The position numbers and the translations under genes were made by a program. This document shows, one piece after another, positions 46,700 to 59,241 of a stretch of DNA of 64,000 nucleotides (within the stretch, counting starts at the first letter, position 1; every line of letters starts with the position of its first letter). Origin of the DNA: Lamellibrachia columna. Taxonomy: Eukaryota; Annelida; Polychaeta; Sabellida; Siboglinidae. Location of the stretch: contig OY759270.1 of NCBI GenBank assembly GCA_963662155.1, positions 50,593,303 to 50,657,302 of the forward strand. The letters run 5' to 3'. The notes under the pieces were generated by a model. The model did not search any database. It was given only the letters and a program-made list of their open reading frames with translations, and had not been told where the DNA came from.

Positions 46700-48535
46700 A
46701 TAGCCGAGAGACTTACACGCAGCAGAGGGCGAGCTGGAGTGTCGTGTGAGGGCGAGGTCGGTTGAGCAACAGGAAAAGATGGACAGTCTGGGAACCAGTG
46801 ACACAAGTAGTGTGTGAACGATATTCAAGTGATAGGTGGATCGTTATCGAGCGATATGTGAACTGCGTTCGAGCGATAATGTGAATCATTTTCATTGTTA
46901 CTTCATTTTACTTTGAGTTATACTCGCAGTGTAGCGAGGCGTTGGTTATTATTTATTTTCCTAGTTTTGGTGATTATGAAATTCTATATGTATGTATTGT
47001 ATATGATATACATTCAGTAAATTAAACACGTTAACTGGATATTATGGTCCAATGGTATTAATTATTACACGACCATTGCGCGACAGTGTCACAAATGGCG
47101 AGCGCGCCAGGATAACGTGTAATATAATTCTGACTATGACGTACATGGTTCTGTTGATGTTGAAAAACAGTAGTATATTACACTGTTGGTTGTTAGTGTA
47201 TATAAATTATTGCACTTGCGTGATTTGTTCATCAGGGAACATATCGATTATGCAGATGAAAGAATGACAACTTTCGCAAGATACTTGGTGGCGAAATTAG
47301 TAACTGACGACTAACAAGGAGCTGTTCGTCAGTCAGAATCGGTAAGCGGAGCATTTGCAAGTTAGGACCACTACTAGACAACACAGTTTGTCAACGCTAT
47401 TTTATCTGGGTCGTTATTGTGTGCTCCACTTGGGCAACTGTAGAGTACCTATAATGAAGACACGCGAACACACGCACACACGCACGCACATTTATCAGTG
47501 CGTCGATTATTAAAACAGGTGGTTTGTCTGTTTGCGATGACGGTCGTGGTGAATGTTGTATGTGCACATGTATTTTAGAATATTTTAGACTACGAGTGGC
47601 CGCCATAGACATAATTAAAGTTAGCTACTACCAAATGTTGCAACAAGGTATTTACCCGACACTTTTGGAATGGTGTCGGTAGACACTAAATTAAAAGCAT
47701 ATTTTAAAATCCCTCAGGCTGTCACTTGTATTCAGTTATCTGACCTGATTTTTTTACTTTCGTACAATACACCATCTATGTATTGTCACACGGTTGCAGG
47801 TACACCGAATTAAGTGTGCAAGTAAATTGTTTGATCTTTTGTAAGTGGACTTAGGAGTTATTACATTGGACACCTCAAGCGGCAGCGTGATTCAGAGAAA
47901 ATAAAGGTTTAGCTGTCTGCTTAACTTCCCTAGGAAGATAAAATGTATATTTGATCAAATTTATTGTGAATAAACAATGTACTATTATTTTTAATATTAA
48001 TGTTGTTATTGTTGTTGTTATTACTATTACTATTATTATTATTATAAAAGCACCACAAGCCAAGAAGTGGCATACATCATACGTGCATTCGTCAAACGGT
48101 TTGTGCGAACTACTTGCGAGCGAGGTCATGGTGAGTGGTGTCGTAGATATCATTGGGGTATACCCTGACACATTTAATATAAATTGGCAGTATATGATAT
48201 ATTCAGCTAGGTTTATGTTCCTCAATGTTGAATCAAACTGCTTATTTGTTTCGTCCTTGATGCTGGGGGTTGTGGCAAAAACATGTAAATATGTCACACG
48301 CGGTCACTAGTATTATAGTAATGGGATTTGAGTTTAGACTTTGACACAAGAAGTCTTCTATGATCAACCATTGCAACATGCTTGCAGGTAAAATGGTGGT
48401 GCGCAAGTTAACTGTTTGATCCTTTATTACCAATCTATTGGTAACAAATCAGTTTAGGATGTAGACAAAGTGGTTGTGCCGCATCCTAGAGGCAACTGTA
48501 GATGGCGACCCGACGGCAGAAACTTGTTTTCGGAT
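46700..48535. other. no recognisable gene
   Basis: Probably intron of copy C. Scattered open frames lack module Cys patterns. Confidence 0.45.
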
Positions 48536-49690
48536 TCTTCTTCTTCTTTTTGTGAAGGACTGGGCTCCTTAGAAGCGTCGTAAGTCCTGCGGCGTCTGTG
48601 TACGTTGGTAGTTCCGGTCAGGGCCAATTAAAAGACATTGCACCGCTATTGGGGCAAGAATGGTTAGGTTAAAAGTTATATTAAAAATCTATATACACGA
48701 TCTGAAGTTATCTATGGAGTGATGAGGACTGGTTGCAGTTTGTGGAGACTGCGGCCTAGTCGACTCTGGAAGGACTCCAGTGAAGGGGCTGAGGAGATAG
48801 AGGTTGGGAGGTGGTTCCACTCAGACACTGTGCGGGGGAAGAAATAGTGAAAGAGGACAGGGTGTTGGATTTGTTCCTGATGCAGGATTGTGCTCCTCTA
48901 GTCCTTCGGTCAGCGTGGTGAAAGACATTTGCTGGTTTGATGTCTACGAGGCCTTTGTTGATTTTGTAGAGCATCCCCAGGCGGATCTGTCGTCTTCGAT
49001 GTTCCAGACTTGTCCATTTTAGATTTTCGAGCATAGTTGTTACACTGCCTGGTGATATGTCCGTGTAGTTGTTGTTCACATATCTGGCTGCTCGGCGTTG
49101 GACGTTTTCAAGGAGTTAGGCGTCCTTTTGCTTGTAGGAATCCCAGACAGCTGAGGCGTATTACAAAGTGGGGCGTACCAATGTGGTGTAGGTTGCCGTC
49201 TTGACTTTAGGGGTACACTCTCTGAAGTTCCTTCGCAGGAACCCCATTGTTCTGTTTCCTCTTGCCGCTACATCCTCAACATGGTTGGACCAGGAGAGAT
49301 CACTGCGGATGTTGATACCCAAGTATTTGTTGGTACTTGTCGTTTCCAGTGTTTGACCATGGAGAGAATAGCTGGATGTTAAGGTTACCCTTCGCTTGTT
49401 GGGCATGATCCGGATGACGTTGCATTTGCTCGTGTTGAAATTCATTTGCCAGATGTGTTCCCACTCTTCCACGGAGTCAAGGTCTTGTTGAAGTAGGGCC
49501 TGGTATTGGTGGTCCTTAATTCTTCTGTAGAGGATTTGTCATCTGCGAAGAGTCTGGCACTGGAATGATGGACTGCATCAGGTAAGTCGTTAATATAAGT
49601 CAGAAAGAGAAGGGGGCCTAGGACAGTGCCTCGTGGTACTCCGGATAGGACGGGTGCAGAGGACGAAAAGGTGCCTTCTAAGGTCAGTCA
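48536..49690 (-). mobile_element. Jockey-group LINE, 3' part
   Basis: From 49,680 leftwards: [20 protein letters not shown], then LFADD (RT motifs B and C), then an open stretch 49,472-49,161 with [33 protein letters not shown] and GFLRRNFRECTPKVKTA. It continues after stops with NVQRRAARYVNN and LEHRRRQIRLGMLYKINKGL. The 3' end has an (AAG)n tail at about 48,540 (reverse strand). Intronic relative to copy C. Confidence 0.75.
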
Positions 49691-50199
49691 GGATGGGGAA
49701 TGTTATGTCTTGTAAATGGGACGTTCATTCCATGCCCTCAACTACGCTAATGTCAAGCGTCTAAACCTGCTTGACTAAGGCAGACGGGTATGAATAGTTT
49801 TTGTTTTACAACATTTGTAAATCATTGATCCAATGATCAACTTACTCGAATTGTCCGCAAGAGAGATACCGATACCAATAAGCATTCGTGCAGCCACGTG
49901 TGTATTATGTATATGCTAACAGTTATGTTAATCATATCTCTATTGGAAAAAACAGTGATGACACATCGTGGGACTTCAAAGGAAGATAGTTCCACATCAT
50001 ATGCCAAGGCGAAGGGCTTACTTCTTTAGTGTATGCCGGTTAATTCTGGTATGGTGATTTCCTATGGACCTCATTACTAATTCGAAGAGTACCACGTAAA
50101 CCGTTCGAGTGATAAAGATGGCTAACCCTCGTGGGAAAATAATATAAAGGCAATGGTCTAAAAAGACGCTAAATGTACCCCGAAAGTCAATTTCCATAC

Positions 50200-50311
50200 C
50201 ATTACTCGAGAGACACTTGGCGGTGCCGTTTATGCCCGAGTCCGGACACCGCCAAGTCAAATCAGGACCGCAGTGATTGAGAGCAAGGTCGAGGTCACAT
50301 TTGTTGTTCGC
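50200..50311 (-). CDS. copy C: Cys-rich exon (acceptor uncertain)
   Basis: Minus-strand frame NNKCDLDLALNHCGPDLTW, then RCPDSGINGTAKCLSSN, ending AAT G|gtatgg (phase 1). It aligns with the copy B exon at 35,963: CD..C..LT..CP.S.GI..KC. At the position of copy B's acceptor (ttgcag|T) this copy reads ttacaa|T, so the AG is lost. The alternative ctgaag 14 bases downstream would give phase 0. Either a shifted acceptor is used or this copy is no longer spliced. Confidence 0.5.
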
Positions 50312-50319
50312 CTTCAGCG

Positions 50320-51880
50320 TCATTGTAATTGTAATGCAGGTTTAGCTTTGTATTGGCTACTTAGGCTAAATTATATGAAACGCCTTCAAATGTACGCCTG
50401 CACGTACGTATCGATTACTTCTCTGTGACAGCAACTTGATAAGCACCAACTTGCAGGAATCATTTTCCATACAATCAACCAATATAAATGCATAGATATT
50501 CATTCGTCAAAACTAATACCGGGAATAAAAGCTGAATTTAATCGTGTGGGCGTGCGTGCGTGCGTACGTGCATGCGTGCGTCCGTGCGTGTGCATAGTTG
50601 AGGGGTCTACGCATACGGCACACAACAGGGCGTACTGGTCTCGTAGGGTGTGTAAACACGGTGATGGTATGTGTTACAACGCATTCCGAAGATGTTTTTA
50701 ATGAATAACACACCTTTAACAGCAGTTAAAATGTGGTACATCGACTTGGAATAGGCACAATCACTACCTATGTTACTACCTATACCACTGTGCCTGTCCG
50801 CCGTTCGTTTGACTGCCACGTCTACCACACCGGGGATCCCTTCCCACGGGCTGCTTCAAAGAAGTTCTATGCACTAAGCTAAGCAGGTACATTTCATTTC
50901 ACCTTGTACTGTGCAGTTGGACCGTCGCTGAACACGTCAACATGTCAACATGGGATTGCTCTTCGTCAGATCATCGATGAGAGGAGACAGGTGTCCCCAC
51001 ACGCGAACATGGCAATGTTGCAAGTTGTTGGATATTGAACAGAATGATGTCGCCTCTACTTCGCCGATGTAGAAGATGCACCAGTGTTTATGGTAACCTG
51101 CTTTTTCAACGCTCCAAAGTGCTAAAATGGATCTCCTTTTTAATTTTGCGGACGTAAGATCAACGTGTAGCATACATTCACGTGTTGCCATTTACTGCCG
51201 CAGTCGTGTATAAAACAGCGCCTGGTGGGAGATATTGAACGTGTGTCTCTTCGGCGATTTCACAAGGTTGTTGGCATTAGTGACCTTAAAAGTGACTACC
51301 CCAGTGACGACGTATTTTACACACAAAAAAACTCATTGCTTTTGTTCTCCCTCCAATGGCACGCTTTTCTTTGATGTTCTTTTATTTAGACCACGTGCAC
51401 AGTGTTTCGCTGGATATATCGCCATCAGTCGTATAGATGGAGGGTAGTAGGGGCGTGCTGCATGTAGAACAGTCGTCGCCGTGCTCTTGAGGAATGATGC
51501 AGTATCAGCGCTCTCCAGCATTTTCAGTGACGCGACGATACTGCAAGGACTTGATGATGATCCGTGAAAAGATGTCGGAACAGGAATAATGTTCAGAAAA
51601 CATGGCCTCCAAATGTATCTTGAGAAGACCGTATTAATGTGAGTAGATGAACATGACGTGGACCTCCATGCAGTAGTCGATGGAAAGACCAATGAGTATG
51701 TGGACATCTTTGTGTACATTTATAGAACAGTGTGTGAGGATGGAGGAAGTAGGAAGGAGGTACAGAAGGAAGGATGTTGCAAGCAGGAGCGGCATCGTGG
51801 AGGGTGGTGGTGGGTATTACGTGGAACATAAAGCTGAAGAAACAGCTAAAGGGAAAAAGCCTGCATAGTACCAGCGTATA
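50320..51880. other. no gene recognised
   Basis: A degenerate gtgc array lies at 50,545-50,592. Frames on both strands near 51,333-51,870 show no domain; part may be the 5' side of the LINE that follows. Confidence 0.45.
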
Positions 51881-52318
51881 TTTGGGTTGGAAATCCTTGC
51901 GCTGAGAGAGAGACCGGAGGAGAAGCTACATGTACCAGTGAACAACTGGGATCGGGGAATGTGTGCAGAGAAAGGAGAAGACATCAGGAAGATGGGTGAA
52001 TTAAGAAAATATATCGGAAACACCCGAAGACGAAGGTGGGGGAGCAAACTGTTGAGGACAGGTCACGTACAGAGAATTAATGGGGAAAGATTGACAAAGA
52101 GGGCAAATAAAAGAGGATGGTAGAAGGAGAAGAGGAAGACCGAAATAAAGATAGTGGGATAGTGTAGATACATAGCTATCTTCAACGGTCATAGTTTAAT
52201 AGCCGAGAGTTTAGGAGAATGACAGAAGATCGCGATAAAGAGTGAATACTCGTCGCGAGAGCGGAGCAGATTAAATTATGTCGTTCCCGCCCCACAAGTG
52301 ATCAAGAAGAAGAAGAAG
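51880..52318 (+). mobile_element. LINE C-terminus with (AAG)n tail
   Basis: NTRRRRWGSKLLRTGHVQRI, then frameshifted RRRRGRPK and WDSVDT, and a final EDRDKE piece, form the basic C-terminus of an RTE/Jockey-type ORF2. The tail aagaagaagaagat ends at 52,318. Confidence 0.6.
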
Positions 52319-52739
52319 ATTTGATATGCAAGTTCATCATCGTGTCTGCTAGAAGCCTCCCCTTTCGCTTATCATTGTTCCTGGTTACGTTCGTTCCACT
52401 GGTATTACCGCTGTACTCGTGGAAAGTAAAACTGCCTTTCGTTCAGTGCGTACCTCGTGCCTCGTGATTCGCAGTGCTTTCTGGCAAACATGTTTGCAGC
52501 TCCATCTGCCGGTCCCGTCATTTTCAAGTGCATATATTTAGCGGAGAGTTTGGCTTGTATCGAATATTTCAGTCTGTACTTCCTCACCGTTTACTCAACT
52601 CTCTCTTTTTGTCAATTCACACAACATTCCAGCCGCCAGGTTTTATTTTTCCCAACACCGAACAGATCATCAAACAATTCGAAATTCACAAATAAATAAT
52701 TATTAAATGGATATAATGCTATGTGAACCGTGGGGACAG

Positions 52740-52920
52740 AAAAAAAATGCAAATGTGTGTGCCGCAATTTGAGAATGACCTACACATACTGCAATACTTT
52801 TGACATTTTCGCAATGTTGTATTGCCAATTTCCAAAACAAATATTGCAAATACTTCACAATACTAAAAACATAGTGTTGCAATATTGTACTGCAATACAC
52901 AATACTCGTCGTAATGTCTA
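52740..52920. repeat. GCAATAC-rich dispersed repeat
   Basis: Same family as 54,065-54,290 and 62,940-63,160: atactgcaatacttttgaca, then a GCAAT-rich end. Confidence 0.65.
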
Positions 52921-54700
52921 AATCGTTTTTTCATACAGCGCTGTATATAACGAACAACTATTTCTACAGTGTGTCAAACGGACTGGGCGACATTCTTCAT
53001 GTAACCGCAGAGTGTAATAGCAACAACCTCTGTAATCTTCTTTTTTACATGATTAGTTTTTTTAAACAACATATTTCTCAAACTGTGTGTTATCAAAATC
53101 GAGATATAAAAATTTTTCTTATAAGAAGTCTCATACAATCTGCTGACAAAACAACTGGTTTGGTGAGTATAACATTGTTCAATGTACTAAACATGGGGGT
53201 ACGTTGCAGACCTCATCCCAGATACATATACTTTACAACTGTGTATATTGTGAATTATTTCTTAATAGTGTGTCTTTCTACTGATTATTATGTCATGAAA
53301 TATTTTGCTGTGACACAATCATAACTATTCACATGTAATTTTCTCAATCATCACTGTGAAATACATTAAACCGGACTGACGATTTAACTAATGTCCGTGA
53401 CGTTCATCACACGGTGACGTATAATTATGTGGGAACTGCTGAGTCACGATACCGCTCAAACTCCCCACCAGTGGCGCTACTAACCATTTCACAACTGCAA
53501 CAACTTACATTTCATGTGCATATTCTGTACATTTGGTACTTGTCAACACATCTCTCAATTTCAGTTGTATACAATTGTGGACAGTGTTTGCATTGAAAAT
53601 GTGTCTAGAAACACAATAACGTTCGTTTTTGTTTGAAACTATGTTGCGTAGTAATTGAAACAAGTCGTAAACAACAATCACGTTGTCCAGTCAACCGCTA
53701 TGTCAACGATCTGCTACTACGGGGGGGGGGTGGAGCTGGGTAGGTTCACTCATGACAAATCTGGGGACGCATGTGCCTTTGAAAAAGGCGGGAAAGATGT
53801 GTTTTAGAAATGATGAAAGAGCGGTCTCGAGACGACAGAATAATTTTTGTTTATGGAAAGGCGGTCTAAGAATTAGCTGTGTTTTTTCGTGATGCTTATC
53901 AATGGGTGGTGTGCAATTAAAGCAACAACCGTAGGGCAACATATGTTTTAACTGGCACGCCGATTTATTCCAACGAAAGTGCGCGTGTTCTGATCAGATT
54001 TGACATTAAGTTTGATACGACCCATATACTGATAAGGTATTATGGTTTCCTAGAGCGACAATTTTTTTTATTTAAAAAAAAATTGGAAAAATAAACTAAT
54101 CATTATACGTACTGCCATACCCTTGGAATTAATGCAAAAATATTGCGAGTATTTGCAATACTTTTGAAATATTGGCAATGTTGTATTGCCAATGTCCAAA
54201 CAATGTCTTAAATAATTCGCAGTAGTCAAAATTGAGTGTTGCAATATTATACTGCAATAAGCAATTATCCGAGTAGTGTGCACATCCCTGGTATCAAACT
54301 TGCTGGGTGAATACAGTTACTAAATACAATCACTGAAATCGGTTAATTTGTTAACTTTATTCAGGAACAACATTAGGCATTACTGCGCAGCCAGACCTTT
54401 GCGTAACCGTGGTTTGACCCCCTACTGTGTAGCGTGTATAATGAGCTCACATCCTCTATTGTGTTCGTCGGCGGAGTGTGTTAATTTTAGCTAGCGGCAT
54501 AAAACAGATCAACGTCTCGATAAGCGAACCAGTTGTGTAAAACACACCAGAGCTTGATCAGTAGCAAACCGAAATCTGCCGGACCGACACGATGTGTATC
54601 CAGACGGTGCGTATTATGTGTTGCATAAAGTCTGAATATGTTTAATACATTGTCGTACAAAGTCTAAGTCGTTAATGCAGCGCTGTGTATATTGAACAGC
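52917..54700 (+). repeat. segmental duplicate (partner 62.25-63.60 kb)
   Basis: Shared: tgtgtcaaacggactgggcgac / tcaaccgggctggtcgac, gagtgtaatagcaacaac, the GCAATAC element with identical flank acatccctggtatcaaactt, gtgtagcgt, and ctcgataagcgaa. Order is the same but internal lengths differ. R1 sequence (53.40-54.03 kb) lies inside. Confidence 0.75.
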
Positions 54701-54917
54701 TATTAGCAGGTAGAATATATGGTTCGAGAGAAGAATGTGTCCTGAGAAACGATGTTATGTGGTGTTCAGTTGCACGGGCGTAACACCGACGTGAACTGCA
54801 TTGGTAATGCCTTTGGATGGCGGGGCGGTGTACCGAAACAATAGTCACTCAAAGTCAAACAACCACCCATGCAGCCTGTCAGTCAGGTAGTCAAACTTGG
54901 AACATGTCTTGTGTTGA

Positions 54918-55166
54918 TTGGGTGGTGCTGCAATTTTGCTTCATTCTTTCTTTATGGTAGTATGTAGGTCGCATTATTATGGTATGGGAATGGTTCGTTG
55001 GCATACTGACTGTAAAACTATCAACGGAACGACATTTGAACCAGCAAAACACTGGCTAAAACGAAATAAAAGTGATGCCTACGCACTTAAAAAGATAATA
55101 AAAACTAATCATGTGCAACTGAAATCAGGAATATCACACCAGTGGTTTACTCAGAATGTGTTCTAA
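54918..55166 (+). CDS. unknown 82-codon open frame
   Basis: The second half (GMVRWHTDCKTINGTTFEPA, KHWLKRNKSDAYALKKI) looks protein-like: polar, lysine-rich, low in repeats. I do not recognise a family. It lies at the left edge of repeat R2 and may be part of a mobile-element gene. The start is uncertain. Confidence 0.25.
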   Translation: MGGAAILLHSFFMVVCRSHYYGMGMVRWHTDCKTINGTTFEPAKHWLKRNKSDAYALKKIIKTNHVQLKSGISHQWFTQNVF

Positions 55167-55189
55167 AAGTGGGAGATTCCGGTAATTTC

Positions 55190-55680
55190 TCCACTTGACC
55201 GAGGGCTGACATGTTAATCAGCGCGACTCATAAGCGCATGCGCATATCAATGAAATCGGCGTAACCTAGACTACAAGTGACGTAATACAATGGAGGTAGG
55301 CATACGCAGAACCAACGCAGACGTGTTATTTTGCCAGAAAGAGGACTATTTTAGTAAACATTGGCCAACACGTATTACATATGTTGAATTTGTATGCAAA
55401 TAGCATTGCAATACCCTATTGGCAAGTGTAGGAATAGGTGTGTGCAAATATATCATCATTTGGCGAGCAAATATTGCCAGAATACCACACTCGTGACGAT
55501 TGGTTATCTAACAGTACGGTGCGGCCCAAGACATTAAGATGTTCTGTGTTCAACAATAATTATGTTCGTAGTAATGCACTAATGTGCAATAATAGTTATG
55601 TCTTAGTAACTCTTACAAATGCATAGGCCGAAAACCATGAGTTTTGTTTCCCGTCAAGAAAACCTAAATGGCTAAACCGG
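55190..55680 (+). repeat. dispersed repeat R2 copy
   Basis: Inverted partner at 24,110-24,610; its end (cataggccgaaaaccat) recurs at 56,936-56,955. Confidence 0.6.
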
Positions 55681-58110
55681 CATACAACTAGGCAGATAGT
55701 AACACACATTTAACATGCTGAACGTCTGCTTCTACTGAGCATTTAAACGAGACATGTGCGGGTGGAATAAAATGCTAGACGTCTATATCATGTCATTTTT
55801 CATTTCGAAATAAGTAAATACAGTGTGGCAGCGTCCGTCCTATGTGATGACCAGTTGAGTTCTTATATGAGATTGGTAAGGGTCAGACTGTGCGTTTATA
55901 GTTGCTTTCAATAAAACTTGCTGCGTTCTTTTGAAATCTTCAAATCACCTTGTTATAGGGTCGTAGAAGACTGACGCGAAACCTTTTCCACATTAGGCTG
56001 TTTCAGAACAATTGGACATATTTTGTCCTGTATTTAGGTATGCATACATATGAAACTGAACTATTTGTCAGTTAGTAAATGCTTTCCAGTGTGTAAAGCG
56101 CTGTATCTAGTAGAAGTATTTTTTTTGTATCCTCCCTCTTCTTTAATTTCTTGGTTATCATTTCAGGAGTTATATAATGTCTACCTTAGTAATCTGCTGA
56201 ATTATTCCCCTCAGATTTAGTTACACGTGTCATAGATATTGGAACCAGTGCTATCATTTTAATATTAGCCGGCAATATTTGTTCGAAATTTAGCGGACAG
56301 GCACTCCTCAATCCACTGCAAAATGTAGCTGCGGTATTCAGGTCATAGTGTGAGCGGCAGGCCGTCGGAAATCGGCGTGCGCTATTATTGCCTAGGCACA
56401 CTGGCTGTGCTAAGCGAACCGCATCCGTTGTTTCTGCCCCTGCAGACTGTGTTTTTCTAGTCTAATCCGGATTTGCCATTGAAACCGTTGCGCAAACAGT
56501 TATTGTCTCAAGATAGTGTGGCTATATCGCACGGCGAATAATTGTATGGAGGACTGACGCACTAATACCAGCGAGATCCAATGTTTTCAACTATTCGATT
56601 CAATCGTCCGTGGTAGTTTTGATGGCAACAAAGACACAAAAGCAACTGCGTCACCAGTGACACGTAACTCCACAACACGTCACGACCTGTCATGACAGGT
56701 AGCTGGCAATGGAATAGACGTTAAATTGACAACTGTGGGTACGAGCTCTCTTGTCGACGAAGCACAGTGGCGTCCTCGACGTAATTCGATCGTAGTTGTG
56801 CATTCACATGAAACTTGCAGGACAACCGCCATCTTCGACACGTTGCCCATGAAATTAAGATGTTATGTGTTAAAAAAAAATTTTCCTAGTAAACCACTAG
56901 CGTGATATTCTCAATTCTGATAGTTCTTATAGATGCATAGGCCGAAAACCATAACTGTTGTTTCCCTTTAAGAAAGCCTACATGACTAAACAGGCATACA
57001 ACTAGGCATATAGTAGCAAACCTTGAACGTGCTGAACGCCAGCTTCTTCTGAGCATTTAAGCAAGACACGTGCGGGGTGGGTTAAAATGGTAGACGTCTA
57101 TACCATGTCATTCGTTTTTCTTTTCGAAATTAGTACAGAAAGTGTGGCAGCGTCCGTCCTATGTGATGACCAGTTGAGTTATGATATGATATCGATTACG
57201 GAATGTGCGTTTATAGTTGCTATCAATAAAGCTTGCTGCGTTCTTTGTGAAATGTTGTCGCTATGGGGTCCCGGAAGAATGACGGTTCGCTTAGCACATC
57301 CTTAGCTGTTTCAGAATAATTGGACATATTTCGTTCTGTGTTTTAATAAACCGCTATACATTATGAACATGAACATTTATCAATTAATATATTTTTTGCA
57401 ATGTATAAATCCCTGTCTCCCGTAGAACTATTTTTTTATCCTTCATCTTCTTTATTTTCTTGGTTACCATTTCATGAGCTACACATGACTACAAAAGTAA
57501 TGTGATGAATCATAGACATAGAAACAATTACAATCATTGTAATATTAGCCGACAATATTTGCTTGAAATTTCGCGTTCGACAGATACTCCATATTTCATT
57601 ACACAACGTAGCTGCAGTATTCAGGTCATAGTGTGAGCAGTAGGCCGTCGGAAGTCGGCGTGCTGGCCCATTGTCTAGACGCACTGGATGTGCTAAGCGA
57701 ACCGCATTCGTTGTTTCCGCCCCTGCAGACAGTGGTTTATCTAGTCTATTCTTTGCCGTTGGAACCGTTTTTTCATACAGTCATTGTCTCAAGATCGCGT
57801 GGCTAGTTCTCACAGGGAATGCTTGTATTGAAGGCCGACGCACTGATATCAGCGAGATCCAATGTTTTCAACTATTCAATTCAATTATCCGTGGTAATTT
57901 AGTAAGGATACAAAAGCAACTGCGTCATCAGTGGCACGTAACTGCTCAACGCGTCACGACTTATCATGACTGGTAGTTGACAATGTGACAGACTATACCT
58001 TAACAATTGCCGGTGCACACTCTCTTTGCCACGAAGCATAGTGACGCCATCGACATAATTAGATCGCAGTTGTGCATTCACATGAAACTTGCAGGACAAC
58101 CGCCATCTTG
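55640..58110 (+). repeat. tandem duplication, about 1.3-kb unit x2, third partial copy at 60.85-61.27 kb
   Basis: gtgtggcagcgtccgtccta at 55,823 and 57,142, ttcatacagtcattgtctca-type words and cacatgaaacttgcaggaca at 56,808 and 58,078 show the unit. A third, truncated copy (60,845-61,272) keeps tgaagcatagtgacgcc and cgtgaaacttgctggaca. Confidence 0.8.
57284..57703. repeat. 18-bp perfect inverted repeat enclosing about 384 bp
   Basis: ggttcgcttagcacatcc at 57,284-57,301 and its exact complement at 57,686-57,703; similarity extends a few bases outwards (gaatg). The older unit at 55.97-56.42 kb keeps only the right arm. Confidence 0.8.
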
Positions 58111-59233
58111 GATACGTTGCCTTTATGTGTAGCTGCCCCTATGGTCCACTAACTGAGTTACGCCTCAGGGGTTGGCGTCGCAGACTGAGGAGGGCGTTAT
58201 GCATGCTGTGTAGCATAGGTAGGAGACATTGAATGCGTAGTTTGCTAAAATAATTCTCGTATCGTTAAGGAAACATTATTAACCACGATTTAAAAAAATT
58301 GTCAAATGTTTGATAACATTGCTTTGTTGAATATAACACGTGGCTTATTAACCAGATTAATGAAAATGTTGTAAATATTTCATGTTGTATATAAATAATT
58401 ACAATCAGTAGTTATAATACCGTGTTTGTTTGTGGTTAATAATTTTGCCCTAGGGTTCTGGTGACGAAGTTGATATTTGGTGAATGCAGTGGTGCATAAA
58501 ATGGCTGATAAACTGTTGGTGACTAAACGTCGGTATGTGTATGGTGGATTTAAAACTACTTCCGGCTGTGGTGCCGAATGTAGTGCGCCCACCGCTGTGT
58601 CAATGACCTGAATAGTTTTAATACATTGTTGTACAAAGTTTAATCATGTTAAATACAGTGCTGTATATAGTGATCGTATATTTGTACAGCGAGGTTTATC
58701 AGTAGTACATGGTACGCAATTGAACATTGTTTACGAGCTCACATGGTTACAACGTTGAGTGTATTAATTGTTCTGAGCGCAGCCTCGAACAAACTCTATA
58801 ATTAGTTCCGAGTACCGAAATTTAGAAATTCTGTAAAACTGGTATATCACTGGTGTGGTATGTGTATTGTCAGTTTGGTCGGAGGGAACTGGTTCTTCGA
58901 TTAGCGATAGGTAAGGTACCATGTTTGAGAGGAAAATGTGTACTTAGTAATACTGTTATGTCATGTCCAGGTCACGTACGTGGCAACGACCACTGTAGTA
59001 ACAAAGGTGGCAAACAACGAGTGGCGTTGTGTCATCGTAGGAGCATCAGGTAACCACAATATATGCAAATTTAACCAAATAAATCAGACCTATTTTTACA
59101 ACTTTAATTACAGTTCTCGTAAACCTGAATCCCATAGGGAGTTAATCTCTGTAATATCAGCATAAATACCAAGATGACATTCCTTAAACTACTTGTATAT
59201 TATATCTTCATTTGTGGAAGAAATATATGGACG
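58111..59233. other. no recognisable gene
   Basis: Contains tatagtga / acagcg words of the 52.9-kb duplicate family near 58,650, but no coding signal. Confidence 0.45.
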
Positions 59234-59241
59234 CTGACAAC

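Noticed and set aside
47875..48297. 140-codon minus-strand frame with CTYDVCHFLACG
   Set aside because: Cys spacing does not match EB modules, the rest is Ile/Val/Thr from an ATT repeat, and no consistent splice borders were found.
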